Made by a program: the position numbers and the translations under genes. DNA of 64,000 nt from assembly GCF_030247195.1 (NCBI RefSeq), contig NC_080672.1:307489115-307553114 (forward strand), written 5' to 3'. The notes beneath the pieces were generated by a model that did no database searches, had not been told where the DNA came from, and saw only the letters and a list, made by a program, of their open reading frames with translations. The stretch comes from Topomyia yanbarensis. Its lineage: Eukaryota; Arthropoda; Insecta; Diptera; Culicidae. Position 1 is the first letter of the stretch, and every line of letters begins with the position of its first letter. Positions 36,151 to 47,719 of this stretch are shown here, piece after piece.

Positions 36151-36869
36151 TATGAATCTCATTGATACGCCACTCTCTTGACCTTTGTTAATCGGTTCGA
36201 GTAGAAGTTTATTTGGATGGTTCAAAACCTGCTCAGAATACGCGCTTTGTGGATGCTTCAGCCAACACATTACATGCAAATGTATTGAAGCAAATTTAGC
36301 TAACCTGTCAAATTCAATTTGAAGTTTGTATGGGAAGCACGAATACATGTTCAGTGGGATCATCATATTTATGGTATTCGTCAAAATTATTATATATGTA
36401 CATTGTAATTTTTTTCGACATATCAAGGACAGGACTGTTGGATAGATGGGCGTCATTTTCGTGGTTGATCAATCCATGACTGAATGTATTGCAGATTTCT
36501 AGGATGCTCTTGTCCCACATTCTCAAATCTCCTCGTACATCGCACGCACAACTTCAACGAATGTATACTGGTAACGAAGTTGGATCTGCCCCGAAAACGT
36601 CGGTCTCGTACACTATGCTATACTTTTCCTTAATGAAGAAAATTTAGGTAACCAATGACGTTTCAAAAACGGTGTTTCGCGTTCCTTTCATCAGAATCCG
36701 ACACTAACGTAGTGACAGGACTAAGCTAGCGCCAGATGGACGCTAGCTAAAAAAACAGAAATTTGTGTTATTGAGCAAACCCCAAGACCTGCGTGAAAAT
36801 TAAATGAACCGAGACTTCTATATTGAAAACCAATTAACCCCATCTTCGTAGCTCAGTAGTTAACAAAAA
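36151..36869. other. No recognisable feature
   Basis: The minus-strand frame 36079-36456 has no recognisable family. Confidence 0.45.
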
Positions 36870-38094
36870 TGGCATTACAAATCAACGTAGAATGCCTCGT
36901 GCATGTATACTTGCGAATAGGGCTATTGACATGTCTTATATCCGGCCTCACAACTCGCGAAATTTGTGCTGTCACATTCAATATGACTGTTAATAGCATT
37001 AGCAAGAAATACTCCTATTGTTCGGCATATTTGCCGCAAAATGAACCATCACCTTCTGATGATTTCAAAAGGGTTGTATCATACTGTGGTATAAATGGAT
37101 TTCGACTCTTAATCGACAGTGATTCATATGCCCGCCAGATAGTTTGGGGCAGCTCAGATATCTTATTGAAAGGCACCGAATAGATGGAATACTTAAGTAG
37201 TACAAATCTGCACATACTTAATGTAAAAAATCGCCAAACATTTTCACGAACTGGCAGAGTAGAGGTGGTAGATGTAACTCTCTGCTCAGACGGTATTACG
37301 CGTGAGTTGGCAAACTGGCTCGTACCCAACGAGTTGGAGCCGTCGTTATCTGGCCATAAGTAGATCATCTTTGATCATTTAAACGTCAAATCTACGAATT
37401 AGGACCGCCACGAATAGGGCTTCGCGACTAGGTTTCATGGGTATCTTCTGACGATCGAATCCTCAAGTGCCTTAGATAAGATCGTGGATACAACCAACTC
37501 TTTTATAGTAGCAGCATGCGAAGAGGCTTGTCCGCTTCAAGTTATGCTTGCTTCTAGAGGAACACCTTGATGATATACCGAACTTTTTCGACTCAAAAAG
37601 TTATATAGAAGAACTTGGAATCGCAGCCACAGGTACGATTCGGAGGAATTCAAGTTGGCTTGTAAAGCATACAGAAATGCCCTTAAATTCGCTGAGCGAA
37701 ATGGTTGGAAAAGCCTCTGCACAAATGTCTCAAGTCTCAACGAGACTAGTAGATTAAATAAGTTACTTTCGAAAACGAAATACTTTCATGCTAATGGTCA
37801 ATACTCGTATGTCGAAGATGTAGTACTCAAGTGTCTTTTGTACACATACTTTCCAGACGGTGCGAAGCCATCAATGACGACTGCCCCTTTTCAAGTAGTT
37901 CTGATTCTTGAGCATTTGCTCGTGGAATTGTGACAACGTGGAAGATTCCAAGTCTTGCTACGTATAAGTCTCCGTGAAAAGATGGGATCATTCCGGATCT
38001 ACCTCAAAGACGATATGGACACTTCAAGCATAAAAAGTTCTGACTTGTAGTCTTGTAACATGATACATATCATTAACGTGGCGGTAGATAATTG

Positions 38095-38305
38095 GGACTG
38101 GTGGTATCCAACGGGGAAAACCGATCGGAAATGGTGAGTGAAGCTAAGCAATCATGTAAAAAATATAGCATAAGGGTTAGTGCATTGGGCCGGAGTCTCA
38201 AAGGTTGCGAGTTCGAATCTCGCCTCTGGGGGGAATTTTTTCACATGATTGCTTAGCTTCACTCACCATTTCCGATCGGTTTTCCCCGTTGGATACCACT
38301 AGTCC
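38095..38305. mobile_element. 211-bp foldback element with a tRNA-like core
   Basis: Arms of about 65 bp (GGACTGGTGGTATCCAACGG at the left, nearly identical in reverse complement at the right). Between the arms lies a segment like the 3' half of a tRNA: an A-box-like TAGTGCATTGG, then a T-arm GCGAG-TTCGAAT-CTCGC with a perfect 5-bp stem and 7-nt loop (a good pol III B box). The acceptor stem does not close, so it is not a functional tRNA gene. Confidence 0.75.
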
Positions 38306-38365
38306 TAAATAAGGTATTGGCACTTAAGTCAAAAGACCAAAAATTGAATTATTAGTTTAATTCGA

Positions 38366-38951
38366 ACGGGCGCATTTTGGAAGATTTTTTAACAAAAATC
38401 TGCATTTTGATTTTAAATGGTGCTTAGAATTATATTCTGTAATAGAATTACAATTTTGTATGTCTATTAGTATGAAATTTAAAAACATGTACGAAGTTAT
38501 TGTTAGGAAAACTTATTTACCGATTTTTTCTCCATCATGCAATCACATTCAAAATGTTTCTTTTCTCTTTAGGTTTTTGGTAACAAAATATTTTTTATAA
38601 AATGGGTTTTTTCGCAATTTAAATTTTTATCATAAATTTTTGTTTTTTTGAAAAATGACACAACATTTTTTTCAGTGTATATTTTTTTCAGACAGAAGTA
38701 TTCGTTCCCTGTAACTCGTTCTCAGATAGTTTTGCTGTATAAAATACAGTAATCGAACAAAAAAAAATTGAAATTCATACACGTAGAAACGTTTACGCCC
38801 TTTTGAAAAGTTGCTCTTGAGTCAAAATAATCTTATTACCTGTGGAAAATATTTAATCTTGCATGACGGTGAAACGTGTAAAGTTTAATTGGAATCTAAG
38901 ATGGTCGGTCACGATTTTAAAGATTTTCGGACGGATCTTCGTAGAATTCCT
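38366..38951. repeat. Single arm of the 26.8-29.2 kb foldback family
   Basis: From GCATTTTGGAAGATTTTTTA to GTAGAATTCCTC it follows the right arm 28630-29207 in order and orientation, with substitutions and small gaps. The other arm is absent. It fills the place of the missing RT core in LINE copy 2. Confidence 0.75.
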
Positions 38952-40240
38952 CACTTCACATGTAGTTTTCCTTTTGAATCCTTCAATGTGAGAATTCCCC
39001 TTAGCGAGGAATGGCTGTCTGGCTGGAGGGCCGAATCGGTGCTGGTGTCTATTGTCATGAAATGAGATTAAACCAATCTCATTCGCTTGGTAGATACTGT
39101 GCCGTATTCCAAGCAGAAATCTTTGCGATTCTGTGTGGCGTACAATCAGCACTTCAACAAGGAAACTGCGGTAAAAGAATCTATTTTTGCTCTGACAGTC
39201 AGGCTGCCCTGAAAGCACTTAGTTCGACAGATTCGAGATCGACATTATCGCATGTCGAACTTAAATCGAAGAACTTATCATTCCAAATGCTATCTACCTT
39301 TTATTCTAGTTGGATAAAGCACATTATTTGCTTTTGGGCTACATCCGAACATGCCAACCATTGACGTAGTTTGCAAACTTGCATTCAAACAAAAACTTTT
39401 TTGTCGGATGTAAGTCCGAAAATGGCAAAGAGTTTGTTGTATTTTTTCAAGCACTATTGCAGTTTTCTAGTCAGGGCACCGAATGGACATTGCAAACTCA
39501 ATTATCACATGGCTACTATTCAGCGTGCTGAGTAATATTCGTGTGATCTTTGTGAATCCGATTACGGAACTTCATATCATTTGATATATAACGGTCATGC
39601 AGTAATGCAATTGCGTGTCCGGATTATTGGTTCTCCATAGAAAGATGAAACTATGTACAGGAAGCTGAATCTCAAAGATATGCTATTGTTACAAACCCAG
39701 TGTGACAAAGAGCTATAGTGTTTCCTGGGAAGTTCTGAAAGCCAAGTCGATTATAGAGAAAATACAGCAGTATTTTTACCGATCTTTGGGATTTCTGGCG
39801 AAAAAAGGGGTAATAAACTAAGCTATGACTTTTAAAAACTAACGGCGAAAGTTTATAAAACTCAATCGGTTTAGGTCGTATTTGAATGACAATACCTTGT
39901 CGCGGGGTATTTGAATGAAAATACCTTGTCGTTGTTCTTCTGTCTCACTATCCCCTTGGGGTGTTGGTATATCCGCTCATTGAGAAATGTTTTTTATACC
40001 CTTGAGAGTGAAAAATACTCCCGTATTGTCACTGGTTGTTTGTTTCTCTGTATCGTAATTTTCCTTTTCGCAAACCTTACCACGTCCACAATCCTTCCCA
40101 TCTGGAAAATAATGAAAAGACAAATCGTGGCAAGGCACAAATCTTCGATTCAAAGGGACCAAAACTGTCTCGCACAACGGCCGTGAGATATATGAGAAAA
40201 TCAAATTCACTTGTAATGAAGCAAAAAAACCGATATTTGG

Positions 40241-40600
40241 AGACAGAAAATGTCGAAAATGGTTGAACCCATCGCTTGGTCAGCACAGCTTGAGACCAAT
40301 CCTATTAAAAATACTTGAGCAATCTTCAATTCGGATAAAAAAATAATTCTAATAGCTGTACTCTGCGGCGACTCTGTGTTCGAGAAGATTACAAATAATA
40401 TTTTTTTATTCAGTTCGTTTATTTAATCGGCAGAAATGCGTTAGCTTGGCGGTGCCAATTTTTTTTTACGTTTTCAATATCTTAAAACTAAAAGGTTACA
40501 ACAAATATTTTTTTAATTTTGAGAGGAACATTTAGTTACAAATAATATCAAGCAAGTAAACAACCCATCCGAAGCCTGGAACAACAAATAGTGGCCATAA
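40241..40600. other. No recognisable feature
   Basis: AT-rich spacer between the LINE tail and the first transposase relic. Confidence 0.45.
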
Positions 40601-40604
40601 TTCA

Positions 40605-41160
40605 GTACCGTAAGCTGTTCGACCAAGTGTTGATGAAATTCGATGGATGTGTTTCGACTGACGATGCGACGACGAACCTGTGCGATAGCCGATTTTAAAC
40701 AAATTCCATGGCTCAAATCTTTCGCGGATCAGATCACGAAAAAAAAATGATTTGTCAAGGAATCTGTTCCTGTGGCATGTGGCATGGAACTTCGGAAGTA
40801 AAAGAAGTTTCTCAACAAATGGATGTTGCTCTTAATTAAGTCCCATGATTGACCGATACGTTTTGAACAGACTTGGCCAGCTGTCCTTACAGCAAGATTG
40901 TGCTAGAATGGTACGACAGTGGTGTCCAGTTTATCCCAAAAGAGCAGAATGCACTGAATTGTTCCCAGCTTAGTTCAATAGCAAAGTATTGCGTGATAAT
41001 GAAACGGAAACTGGAAATGAAGAGCACAATCTCCAGCGACATTGGTCGGATGAAGATTTTGGTGGAATCAGCAGGCCAAGATCGTAACTGAAGGTTTTGC
41101 GTCAGATGAAAAGCGATTTGCACAGAAAAGTGCGTGGATTTCTTCACAAAATAAAATTTT
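40605..41160 (+). pseudogene. DD37E transposase relic 1
   Basis: In broken frames it parallels the transposase at 45158-46453: KLFDQVLMKFDGCVSTDD (first Asp region), ICQGICSCGM, then DLASCPYSKIVLEWYDSGVQ (second Asp; open frame 40873-41091) and QLSSIAKYC, where the final Glu is replaced by Ala. Many stops. A more distant relative than the two elements at 41.7 and 45.2 kb. Confidence 0.65.
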
Positions 41161-41229
41161 ATTACCTTTGCTTCATCCTTAGAAAATTATTCGATTGAAA
41201 GAAAGATTAAGCAAACATGTACACACATT

Positions 41230-41650
41230 TAAAAAAGCCACATTTCTAAGAATCAAGCCTTTATTGTTGGTTACAGGGTTAGAAATTTTCCCTTTCGTGA
41301 ACAGACATATGAACGATTAGCCTACTAAGGAAGAAAAAGATGTACGATAAACTGATTGTTGCGAAAACGATTTCAAGCTCTGTTTGATTGCCATGAAAAC
41401 CGAAATCTTCCGACCACAGCTGCAGATTCCCTGCCAGATCAATGACTTACCGCAAAAACAAATTTATATTTTTTGGAAACATTTCAGCAACCCATGGCAA
41501 CATAAAGCCTTTGTCGCGTAAAAGCTGTTTGAAATCTAATTTGACACACGTTTCATCGTCTATAAGGATCCGTTTGATTTGCCTGGGAGTAACAAACCAT
41601 ACTTTAAATTGGAGCCTTTTTGACCTTTGTCCGAATACGAGAACTTGGGG
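41230..41650 (-). pseudogene. DD37E transposase relic 2
   Basis: On the minus strand the reading ILIDDETCVKLDFKQLLRDK (about 41570-41510), followed by KSLIWQGICSCGRKISVF, matches the middle of the transposase next door. The rest is decayed. It ends just before the insertion of the nearly intact element at 41675. Confidence 0.6.
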
Positions 41651-41674
41651 TTATAGGGCCTTTTGTCATTAATA

Positions 41675-42968
41675 AAGGGCGAACACGAAATTATTGCGAC
41701 ACCGAAAATGTCATGCCAATTTTCTTATAATGTTTAAAATAAAACCAAAATTTTAGGGTTGTTTTATACATATATTTACTTAAAAAATCAAAAGAAAAGT
41801 TAATCGATGGAGCCTTGAGTGTAAAATTGAACGCATTTTCGCTTGATGCCCTCCATCAAAGTCTTTACAGTGTCATCCGGTACCAGTTTCTCAGTTTTTT
41901 TTCCATTTTCTTAACATGTCCTTCTCGTCTTTGACTGTCTTCTTGCTCTTCCGAAGTTCCCGCTTCATCATTGCCCAGTACTGCTCCAACGGGCGCAGCT
42001 CCGGACAGTTTGGCGGATTCATGTCCTTTGGAACAAAATGGACAGAATTGGCCTCATACCACTCCAGGACACTTTTAGAATAGTGACATGATGCCAAATC
42101 TGGTCAAAATAGCGGAGCTTCGTCGTGCTGCTGCAAGAACGGCAAAAGGCGCTTCTCGAGGCACTCAGATTTGTAGATCTCGCCATTTACTGTGCCCTTT
42201 GTCACGAAAGGCTCACTCCTCAGTCCCCAAGAGCAGATGGCCTGCCAAATGAGATATTTGGAGGCGAACTTCGACATTTTCTTCTTCTTAAATTTGTCGT
42301 CCACATAGAACTTGCTCTTACCGGTAAAAAACTCCAACCCCGGAATTTGCTTAAAATCGGCTTTTATATACGTTTCGTCGTCCATCACACAGCAGCCGTA
42401 TTTTGTCAGCATCTTCTCGTAGAGCTTCCGTGCCCGAGTTTTAGCCGTCGATTGTTGCCGCTCATCGCGGTTTGGGAAGTTCTGTACCTTGTATGTATGT
42501 AGTCCAGCTCTCTTCTTTGCATTCTGGACGTAGCTCTGCGACATGCCGATCTTTTTAGCCAAATCACGGCTTGAGACGTTGGGATTTGCTTTAATCATCC
42601 GCTTTACCTTTTCCTCCGTCTTATTGTTCTCCGGTCCCGGTTTTCTTCCAGCTCCTTTGCCGTGGTCCAACGTCAACCTCTCCTGGAACCGCTTCAACAC
42701 TCTGGAGACGGTTGAATGGTGAATGTTCAACATTTTTCCCAACTGATGCGACAGGTCAGGAAATTCCAGGTGTTTGGAAAGAATTTGTTCTCTCGACTCG
42801 CGTTGGTTCACCTCCATTTTCGTTGAATCGAAAAACACGACTTCGAGTTTGACAGCATGTAAACAATACACACCAATGAGAAAGTGTGCAAAATTTGGTT
42901 GATTTTTACCCAATGGTAAAAAAGTTATGCCCTGTTGAATGTGTCGCAATAATTTCGTGTTCGCCCTT
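41675..42968 (-). mobile_element. IS630-Tc1-mariner element, DD37E type, copy 1
   Basis: A 1.29-kb element with inverted ends AAGGGCGAACACGAAATTAT...GCGACAC and TA on both sides (41673-41674, 42969-42970). It carries a single transposase gene on the minus strand. Almost identical to 45158-46453 in the opposite orientation. DD37E elements of this kind were described from mosquitoes. Confidence 0.9.
41891..42817 (-). pseudogene. Transposase (DD37E), one internal stop
   Basis: The likely start is the ATG at 42817 (MEVNQRESREQILSKHLE); the longer frame upstream runs into the inverted end and lacks an ATG. About 308 codons. Two helix-turn-helix segments bind the ends (LGKMLNIHHSTVSRVLKRF and DLAKKIGMSQSYVQNAKK). 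The catalytic triad is the Asp of VMDDETY, the Asp of PDLASCHYS and the Glu of PLEQYW, with 37 residues between the last two, hence DD37E. A TGA at 42106-42104 replaces the tryptophan codon just before the second Asp, splitting the frame. Relative to copy 2 one codon is missing after DLSH. Otherwise it is open, so this is a young but dead copy. Confidence 0.88.
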
Positions 42969-42970
42969 TA

Positions 42971-43415
42971 TTAAATTTCATCATTTTCTCGTGTATATAT
43001 CTCTCTTATTCTTCACTCAATTTTAATAAACTATACCTTGCTGAACGTGGAAAATCCTTAGGATCATAACAATAATAGATTCGTTTCCAGTAAATTTCAG
43101 AAACACCAATTACCTGACATATATTGTCGATTTCACATTTTTATCATAAAATCGCACATATTAACTCCATTTAACAACAAAATTCTTATTTAATTTATTA
43201 CTTTTAGTGTAAAATACGCAATTAATGAAAAAATTAGATTTGTAGAGTTAATATCAAAAAGTTTGAAGTTTATGAATTTTATCGGTAACATTTCTATTTT
43301 TGTTCTATTCCTCAGAATTTTCCACGTTCAACAAGTTATATTTTATGAAAATTGATTGAAGAATAATAGAGATATATGCACGAGAAAATGATAAAAATTA
43401 ATATGAATGCAATAT
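42971..43415. repeat. Palindromic segment next to the transposon
   Basis: Left arm 42971-43080 (CATTTTCTCGTGTATATATC ... GAACGTGGAAAATCC) and right arm about 43310-43415 are inverted copies. The right arm runs on into the dispersed repeat shared with 9520-9990. The DD37E element is inserted exactly at its left edge. Confidence 0.7.
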
Positions 43416-43770
43416 GTATGTAACTGCACAATATGTATGATCATCATTATGCTGCAGAAAAATTGTTAAAAATGGGGGATTTTGTGGCCAAAATGACCTA
43501 GTATCCCACTTTCCCGTTTTTTCTAGAAACAAAAATATCCATTCAAATACCAAGATTATTTTCTTTCAAAAGAGGTAAAAATTGTATTTTTCAGAGTGCT
43601 ACTTCAAAATTTATAGCATTTAATATATTTTTCCTCCATATTTTCCCATAGTACCAATTTCAAAAAATTTCCAGCGAAGTTGGCGGGAGTCTAGAATTGT
43701 CCAAATGATGTGAAATTTGACATCTGAGCTTACTTTGACATTTGTCACAATATGAGGGGGGGGGGGCTTT
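43380..43770. repeat. Dispersed repeat, second copy of 9520-9990
   Basis: See 9520-9990. This copy contains a G-run (43756-43766). Confidence 0.6.
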
Positions 43771-44407
43771 GAGAATTCAAAAAAAATGTTTTTTGCTATG
43801 CCCTACCGACCAGTGCCGAAAGTAGATCGCAGTGGGAAAGGGAAGGAATTATAGTCCGACACTTGCTTTTACTAGAGGCCTTATATACTACTGCGCACGC
43901 CACAACTGTCACGGGAAGAAGGAAACTCCAGTACAATTTCTAATCATTAACTTTAATGATTAGAAATTGTACTGGAGTTAGAGCGCTATTCAAGATTTTA
44001 GGAGTCTCTGGGTGCCCGGCCATCAGAAGACTCGTTAGGTTTACGACGTTTTACGAATATCGAATAACGAGACAATGTATAAAATTATACTTAATTCGAA
44101 TATCATTTTAACGTAAGACAAACTAGCAAAAGGAAAAGCAACAAAAAATTCCGAACGAAAAAAATAAGAGTGGAAATCAAACAGGGTCTGAATATATTGA
44201 TTATTTTCACGACAAGGATATGAAAAAAATTTGAGCGGTCCAAAATTAACTGAACTGAAAACCTTACTTTATTATTACCCCCAATACTAGAAAGAAGCAA
44301 GTAGGTTTATCACGAATAAAAAAATTTAAAGGGTTGTGTTCAAGACACGACCGCAGTTACATTGAAAATGCAGCATTATTAACCCTTAAAGGCGCAAATA
44401 TTTTTTT
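43771..44407. other. No recognisable gene; short inverted repeat
   Basis: TCCAGTACAATTTCTAATCATTA (43928 onwards) is followed at once by its inverse, a near-perfect hairpin of about 46 bp (43928-43978). Confidence 0.55.
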
Positions 44408-44800
44408 TTTCATTATATATTCGTCCTAATAAGGACAGTTTGCTAATAACTATGTTTTTGGATATGGGACGAGAATCCTTTCAATCAATTCGAACCTTGC
44501 CGCGCTGGCGATTCGTTTCTACTGCATACACACAGACTTCAAATTCGTTTCTACTGCATACACACTTCCATGAAGGTTTGGAAAAACTATCGGGTTGATA
44601 GATTATTTTGAAGAATATTTGCATATATTAGGATTCACTGGTAAAGCTACAGAATTACCAAGCACAAACTTAATACTAGTTAATAAAAGGAATTTTCTAA
44701 TTGAATTCTTTTTCCATTATGTATTCGTCTTAATAAGGACGGTTTGCTAGTAACTATGTTTTGGGATACGTGACGAGAATCATATCGAACGATTTGAGCC
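44408..44800. repeat. Direct repeat of about 80-150 bp, 304 bp apart, plus a 32-bp tandem repeat
   Basis: TATTCGTCCTAATAAGGACA at about 44418 recurs as TATTCGTCTTAATAAGGACG at about 44722, with GTTTGCTA, ACTATGTTTT and GACGAGAATC following in both. Within the first copy ATTCGTTTCTACTGCATACA repeats after 32 bp (44511, 44543). Confidence 0.75.
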
Positions 44801-44804
44801 TTAC

Positions 44805-44865
44805 CTGCACGGCTAATACGCACAGCATAAACCAGCAATTCGCCATCTCGCTTCTGTTCCGCCAT
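44805..44865 (-). CDS. Candidate first coding exon, minus strand
   Basis: The ATG at 44865 has a good context (ACGATGG). It opens MAEQKRDGELLVYAVRISRA and is followed by GCAG and the splice donor GTAAGG, so an exon of 61 nt ending at 44805 is possible. The protein is not recognised. The next 150 bp belong to a local direct repeat whose other copy lacks this start, which weakens the case. Confidence 0.25.
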
Positions 44866-45157
44866 CGTCGTTTGAAGCTACGAACAAAATCTTCCCAGTG
44901 CACACAGACAAACGTTCCCCTTCCGTAGCTCGTGATCAAATGGAAGATCTAACAGTTATCCTACAAGCAACAATAGCGATAATCAAACTGGTTCTGCCAG
45001 CAGAGCAGGCATGGCAATGAAAGAATTCGGTCAAAAACATTCCTTTTATATCAAGCGATGAATTGTGTAGTACGCTTAGGAATGGCGAAATGAGGTCCGT
45101 GTTAGGGAAAATCTTGCATAAATTTGCGAAAAAAAAATTTCCCCTATTTATTGTATA

Positions 45158-46453
45158 AAGGACGAACACGAAATTATTGCGACACATTCAACAGGGCATA
45201 ACTTTTTTACCATTGGGTAAAAATCAACCAAATTTTGCACACTTTCTCATTGATGTGTATTGTTTACATGCTGTCAAACTCGAAGTCGTGTTTTTCGATT
45301 CAACGAAAATGAAGGATAACCAACGCGAGTCGAGAGAACAAATTCTTTCCAAACACCTGGAATTTCCTGACCTGTCGCACCGGCAGTTGGGAAAAATGTT
45401 GAACATTCACCATTCAACCGTCTCCAGAGTGTTGAAGCGGTTCCAGGAGCGGTTGATGTTGGACCACGGCAAAGGAGCTGGAAGAAACCCGGGACCGGAG
45501 AACAAAAAGACGGAGGGAAAGGTAAAGCGGATGATTAAAGTAAATCCCAACATCTCAAGCCGTGATTTGGCTAAAAAGATCGGCATGTCGCAGAGCTACG
45601 TCCAGAATGCAAAGAAGAGAGCTGGACTACATACATACAAGGTACAGAATTTCCCAAACCGCGATGAGTGGCAACAATCGACGGCTAAAACTCGGGCACG
45701 GAGCTCTACGAGAAGATGCTGACAAAATATGGCTGCTGTGCGATGGACGACAAAACGTATATAAAAGCCGATTTTAAGCAAATTCCGGGGTTGGAGTTTT
45801 TCACCGGCAAGAGCAAGTTCTATGTGGACGACAAATTTAAGAAGAAGAAAATGTCGAAGTTCGCCTCCAAATATCTCATTTGGCAGGCCATCTGCTCTTG
45901 CGGACTGAGGAGTGAGCCTTTCGTGACAAAGGGCACAGTAAATGGCGAGATCTACAAATCTGAGTGCCTCGAGAAGCGCCTTTTGCCGTTCTTGCAGCAG
46001 CACGACGAAGCTCCGCTATTTTGGCTAGATTTGGCAGCATGCCACTATTCTAAAAGTGTCCTGGAGTGGTATCAAGCCAATTCTGTCCATTTTGTTCCAA
46101 AGGACATGAATCCGCCAAACTGTCCGGAGCTGCGCCCGTTGGAGCAGTACTGGGCAATGATGAAGCGGGAACTTCGGAAGAGCAAGAAGACAGTCAAAGA
46201 CGAGAAGGACATGTTAAGAAAATGGAAAAAAAACTGAGAAACTGGTACCGGATGACACTGTAAAGACTTTGATGGAGGCCATCAAACGAAAGTGCGTTCA
46301 ATTTTACACTAAAGGCTCCATCGATTAGCTTTTCTTTTGATTTTTTAAGTAAATATATGTATAAAACTACCCTAAAATTTTGGTTTGATTTTAAACATTA
46401 TAAGAAAATTGGCATGACATTTTCGGTGTCGCAATAATTTCGTGTTCGCCCTT
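45158..46453 (+). mobile_element. IS630-Tc1-mariner element, DD37E type, copy 2
   Basis: Inverted ends AAGGACGAACACGAAATTAT and its partner at the right, with TA on both sides (45156-45157, 46454-46455). 1.3 kb, plus strand. It forms a wide inverted pair with 41675-42968. Confidence 0.9.
45309..46237 (+). pseudogene. Transposase (DD37E), one-base frameshift
   Basis: Starts at the ATG at 45309 (MKDNQRESREQILSKHLE); the frame upstream begins with TTG inside the inverted end and is not the real start. The helix-turn-helix pair spans residues about 22-45 and 82-105, followed by catalytic domain. Near 45701 one A is missing compared with copy 1 (GGCACGGAGCTC against GGCACGGAAGCTC), so the frame breaks and continues from 45716 to 46237. 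The residue after the first catalytic Asp pair is Lys instead of Glu (MDDKTY). The second Asp (LDLAACHYS) and the Glu (PLEQYW) are intact. Its lesion differs from that of copy 1. Confidence 0.88.
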
Positions 46454-46455
46454 TA

Positions 46456-47717
46456 TTTACGGATTTTTCATTAGTGTGCTAACAAAATACACAGATAAAT
46501 TTTAAAACAATTTTTACTGGCAATTTTCTGAGTCGATTGGTGTTCGAATAATGAAAATCCATCAATAATTAACAAAACGTAAGCGAAAACTTTGTCTGTT
46601 TTCTTACATTTTCCCAATGTTTTTACAATAATACGGATTCAATAGTGTAAAGTTGAAACACCAATTTATAGTTGCAACCAATTTTAAGTTGGTCTTCTCT
46701 GACTCTACTAGTATTTAAATGTATTCAACAATTAACAACACTACAGTCGTTTAAAATTATGCCACATTTTCGTGACGCAGTTCAAAATCAGTTTTTAGTT
46801 TTACACCTAACCCCAACCCATATAGTAGAGTAAAGCATTTTCAATGCTAAAAGAATCAGAATTAATCTACTAATTTAGTCCAAAAGCATAAGATAGATCA
46901 CCCATGCCTGCCAATCTGTTACCAACCAAAACCAATTGAGACCGCAAAATGTTCATTGGGCAATTTGCTAATTTAGCTCAAAAAATTAGAAAGTATAAAA
47001 GATGCAGTAGTTGAAGTATAGAGTCCTATCTTGGTCACTTCTTACGACTTGGAAGCAGAAAAAACTAAATTACTAAATTGAAACAACAATGTACCAAAAC
47101 CAAAAAAAACAAATGGATAGGCGATTCCCAGTTTTGTCGCCATTTAACACAAAAATCAAGCTATAATATTATTATGCTCATGTATTTCATGGCAATTAAT
47201 AATATAGTCCAAACTCAAAACCATATGAAGTTACTCAAAATAATGAGAAAAAAATATGTAATGAACATGATTTAATGAGCTGAAAGCAAACTAATGAACA
47301 TTACCATAAAACATTTATTTATCGTGCTGAAATGACTGAAGCATATTGGTAACTCGTTTTTTATCCTTCTCGCGAATTGTCAATTCTAAAACCTTATACA
47401 TGATTGAAGTCATCATTCCACTCAGACAAGACCATGCGTTTTCCCTATGCATATTGAATGCCCTATGGATTAGTTCCCTGGTTGGTCAAATAAAAACTAA
47501 ACAAACATAGAAATTAGTTTGCTCACTCCTAAGAAATGTCAGCTCGGTTGGTATCACCCAGCGGATGCGTGTTCCCTTACAATGCTATCCAATCATTGAA
47601 TATTTAAAATTACATACCTCAAACGTATGCAATTTTGAAAAAAATCGAACTACTTGGTTGCAATAAAATAAGAACGGGAAAAATAGTCGCATAACCAAGG
47701 TGACTCATTTTCAAAGA
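46456..47717. other. No recognisable gene
   Basis: AT-rich. The frame at 47078-47275 is lysine-rich chance coding. Confidence 0.5.
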
Positions 47718-47719
47718 TA

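Larger units (their letters stand above)
36870..40240 (+). pseudogene. R1/LOA-like LINE ORF2 relic, copy 2
   Basis: Same family and orientation as 19322-23340. The endonuclease is readable at 36869-37183 (SAYLPQNEPSPSDDFKRVVS, DSDSYARQIVWGSSD) and 37190-37370. The linker before the RT runs to about 38094. Then 38095-38951 is foreign DNA, and the LINE resumes at about 38995 with RNase H (EGRIGAGVYCHEM, FCSDSQAALKAL) and the C-terminus to about 39720. The RT palm and thumb, present in copy 1 at roughly 21240-22290, are missing. The tail 39950-40180 matches 23110-23320. Confidence 0.8.

Noticed and set aside
38150..38240. Possible tRNA gene
   Set aside because: The T-arm is perfect, but the acceptor and anticodon stems do not form; it is a tRNA-like remnant inside a foldback element.
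45177..45308. N-terminal extension of the transposase upstream of the ATG
   Set aside because: The frame begins with TTG inside the terminal inverted repeat; the first ATG at 45309 (42817 in the other copy) fits the family better.
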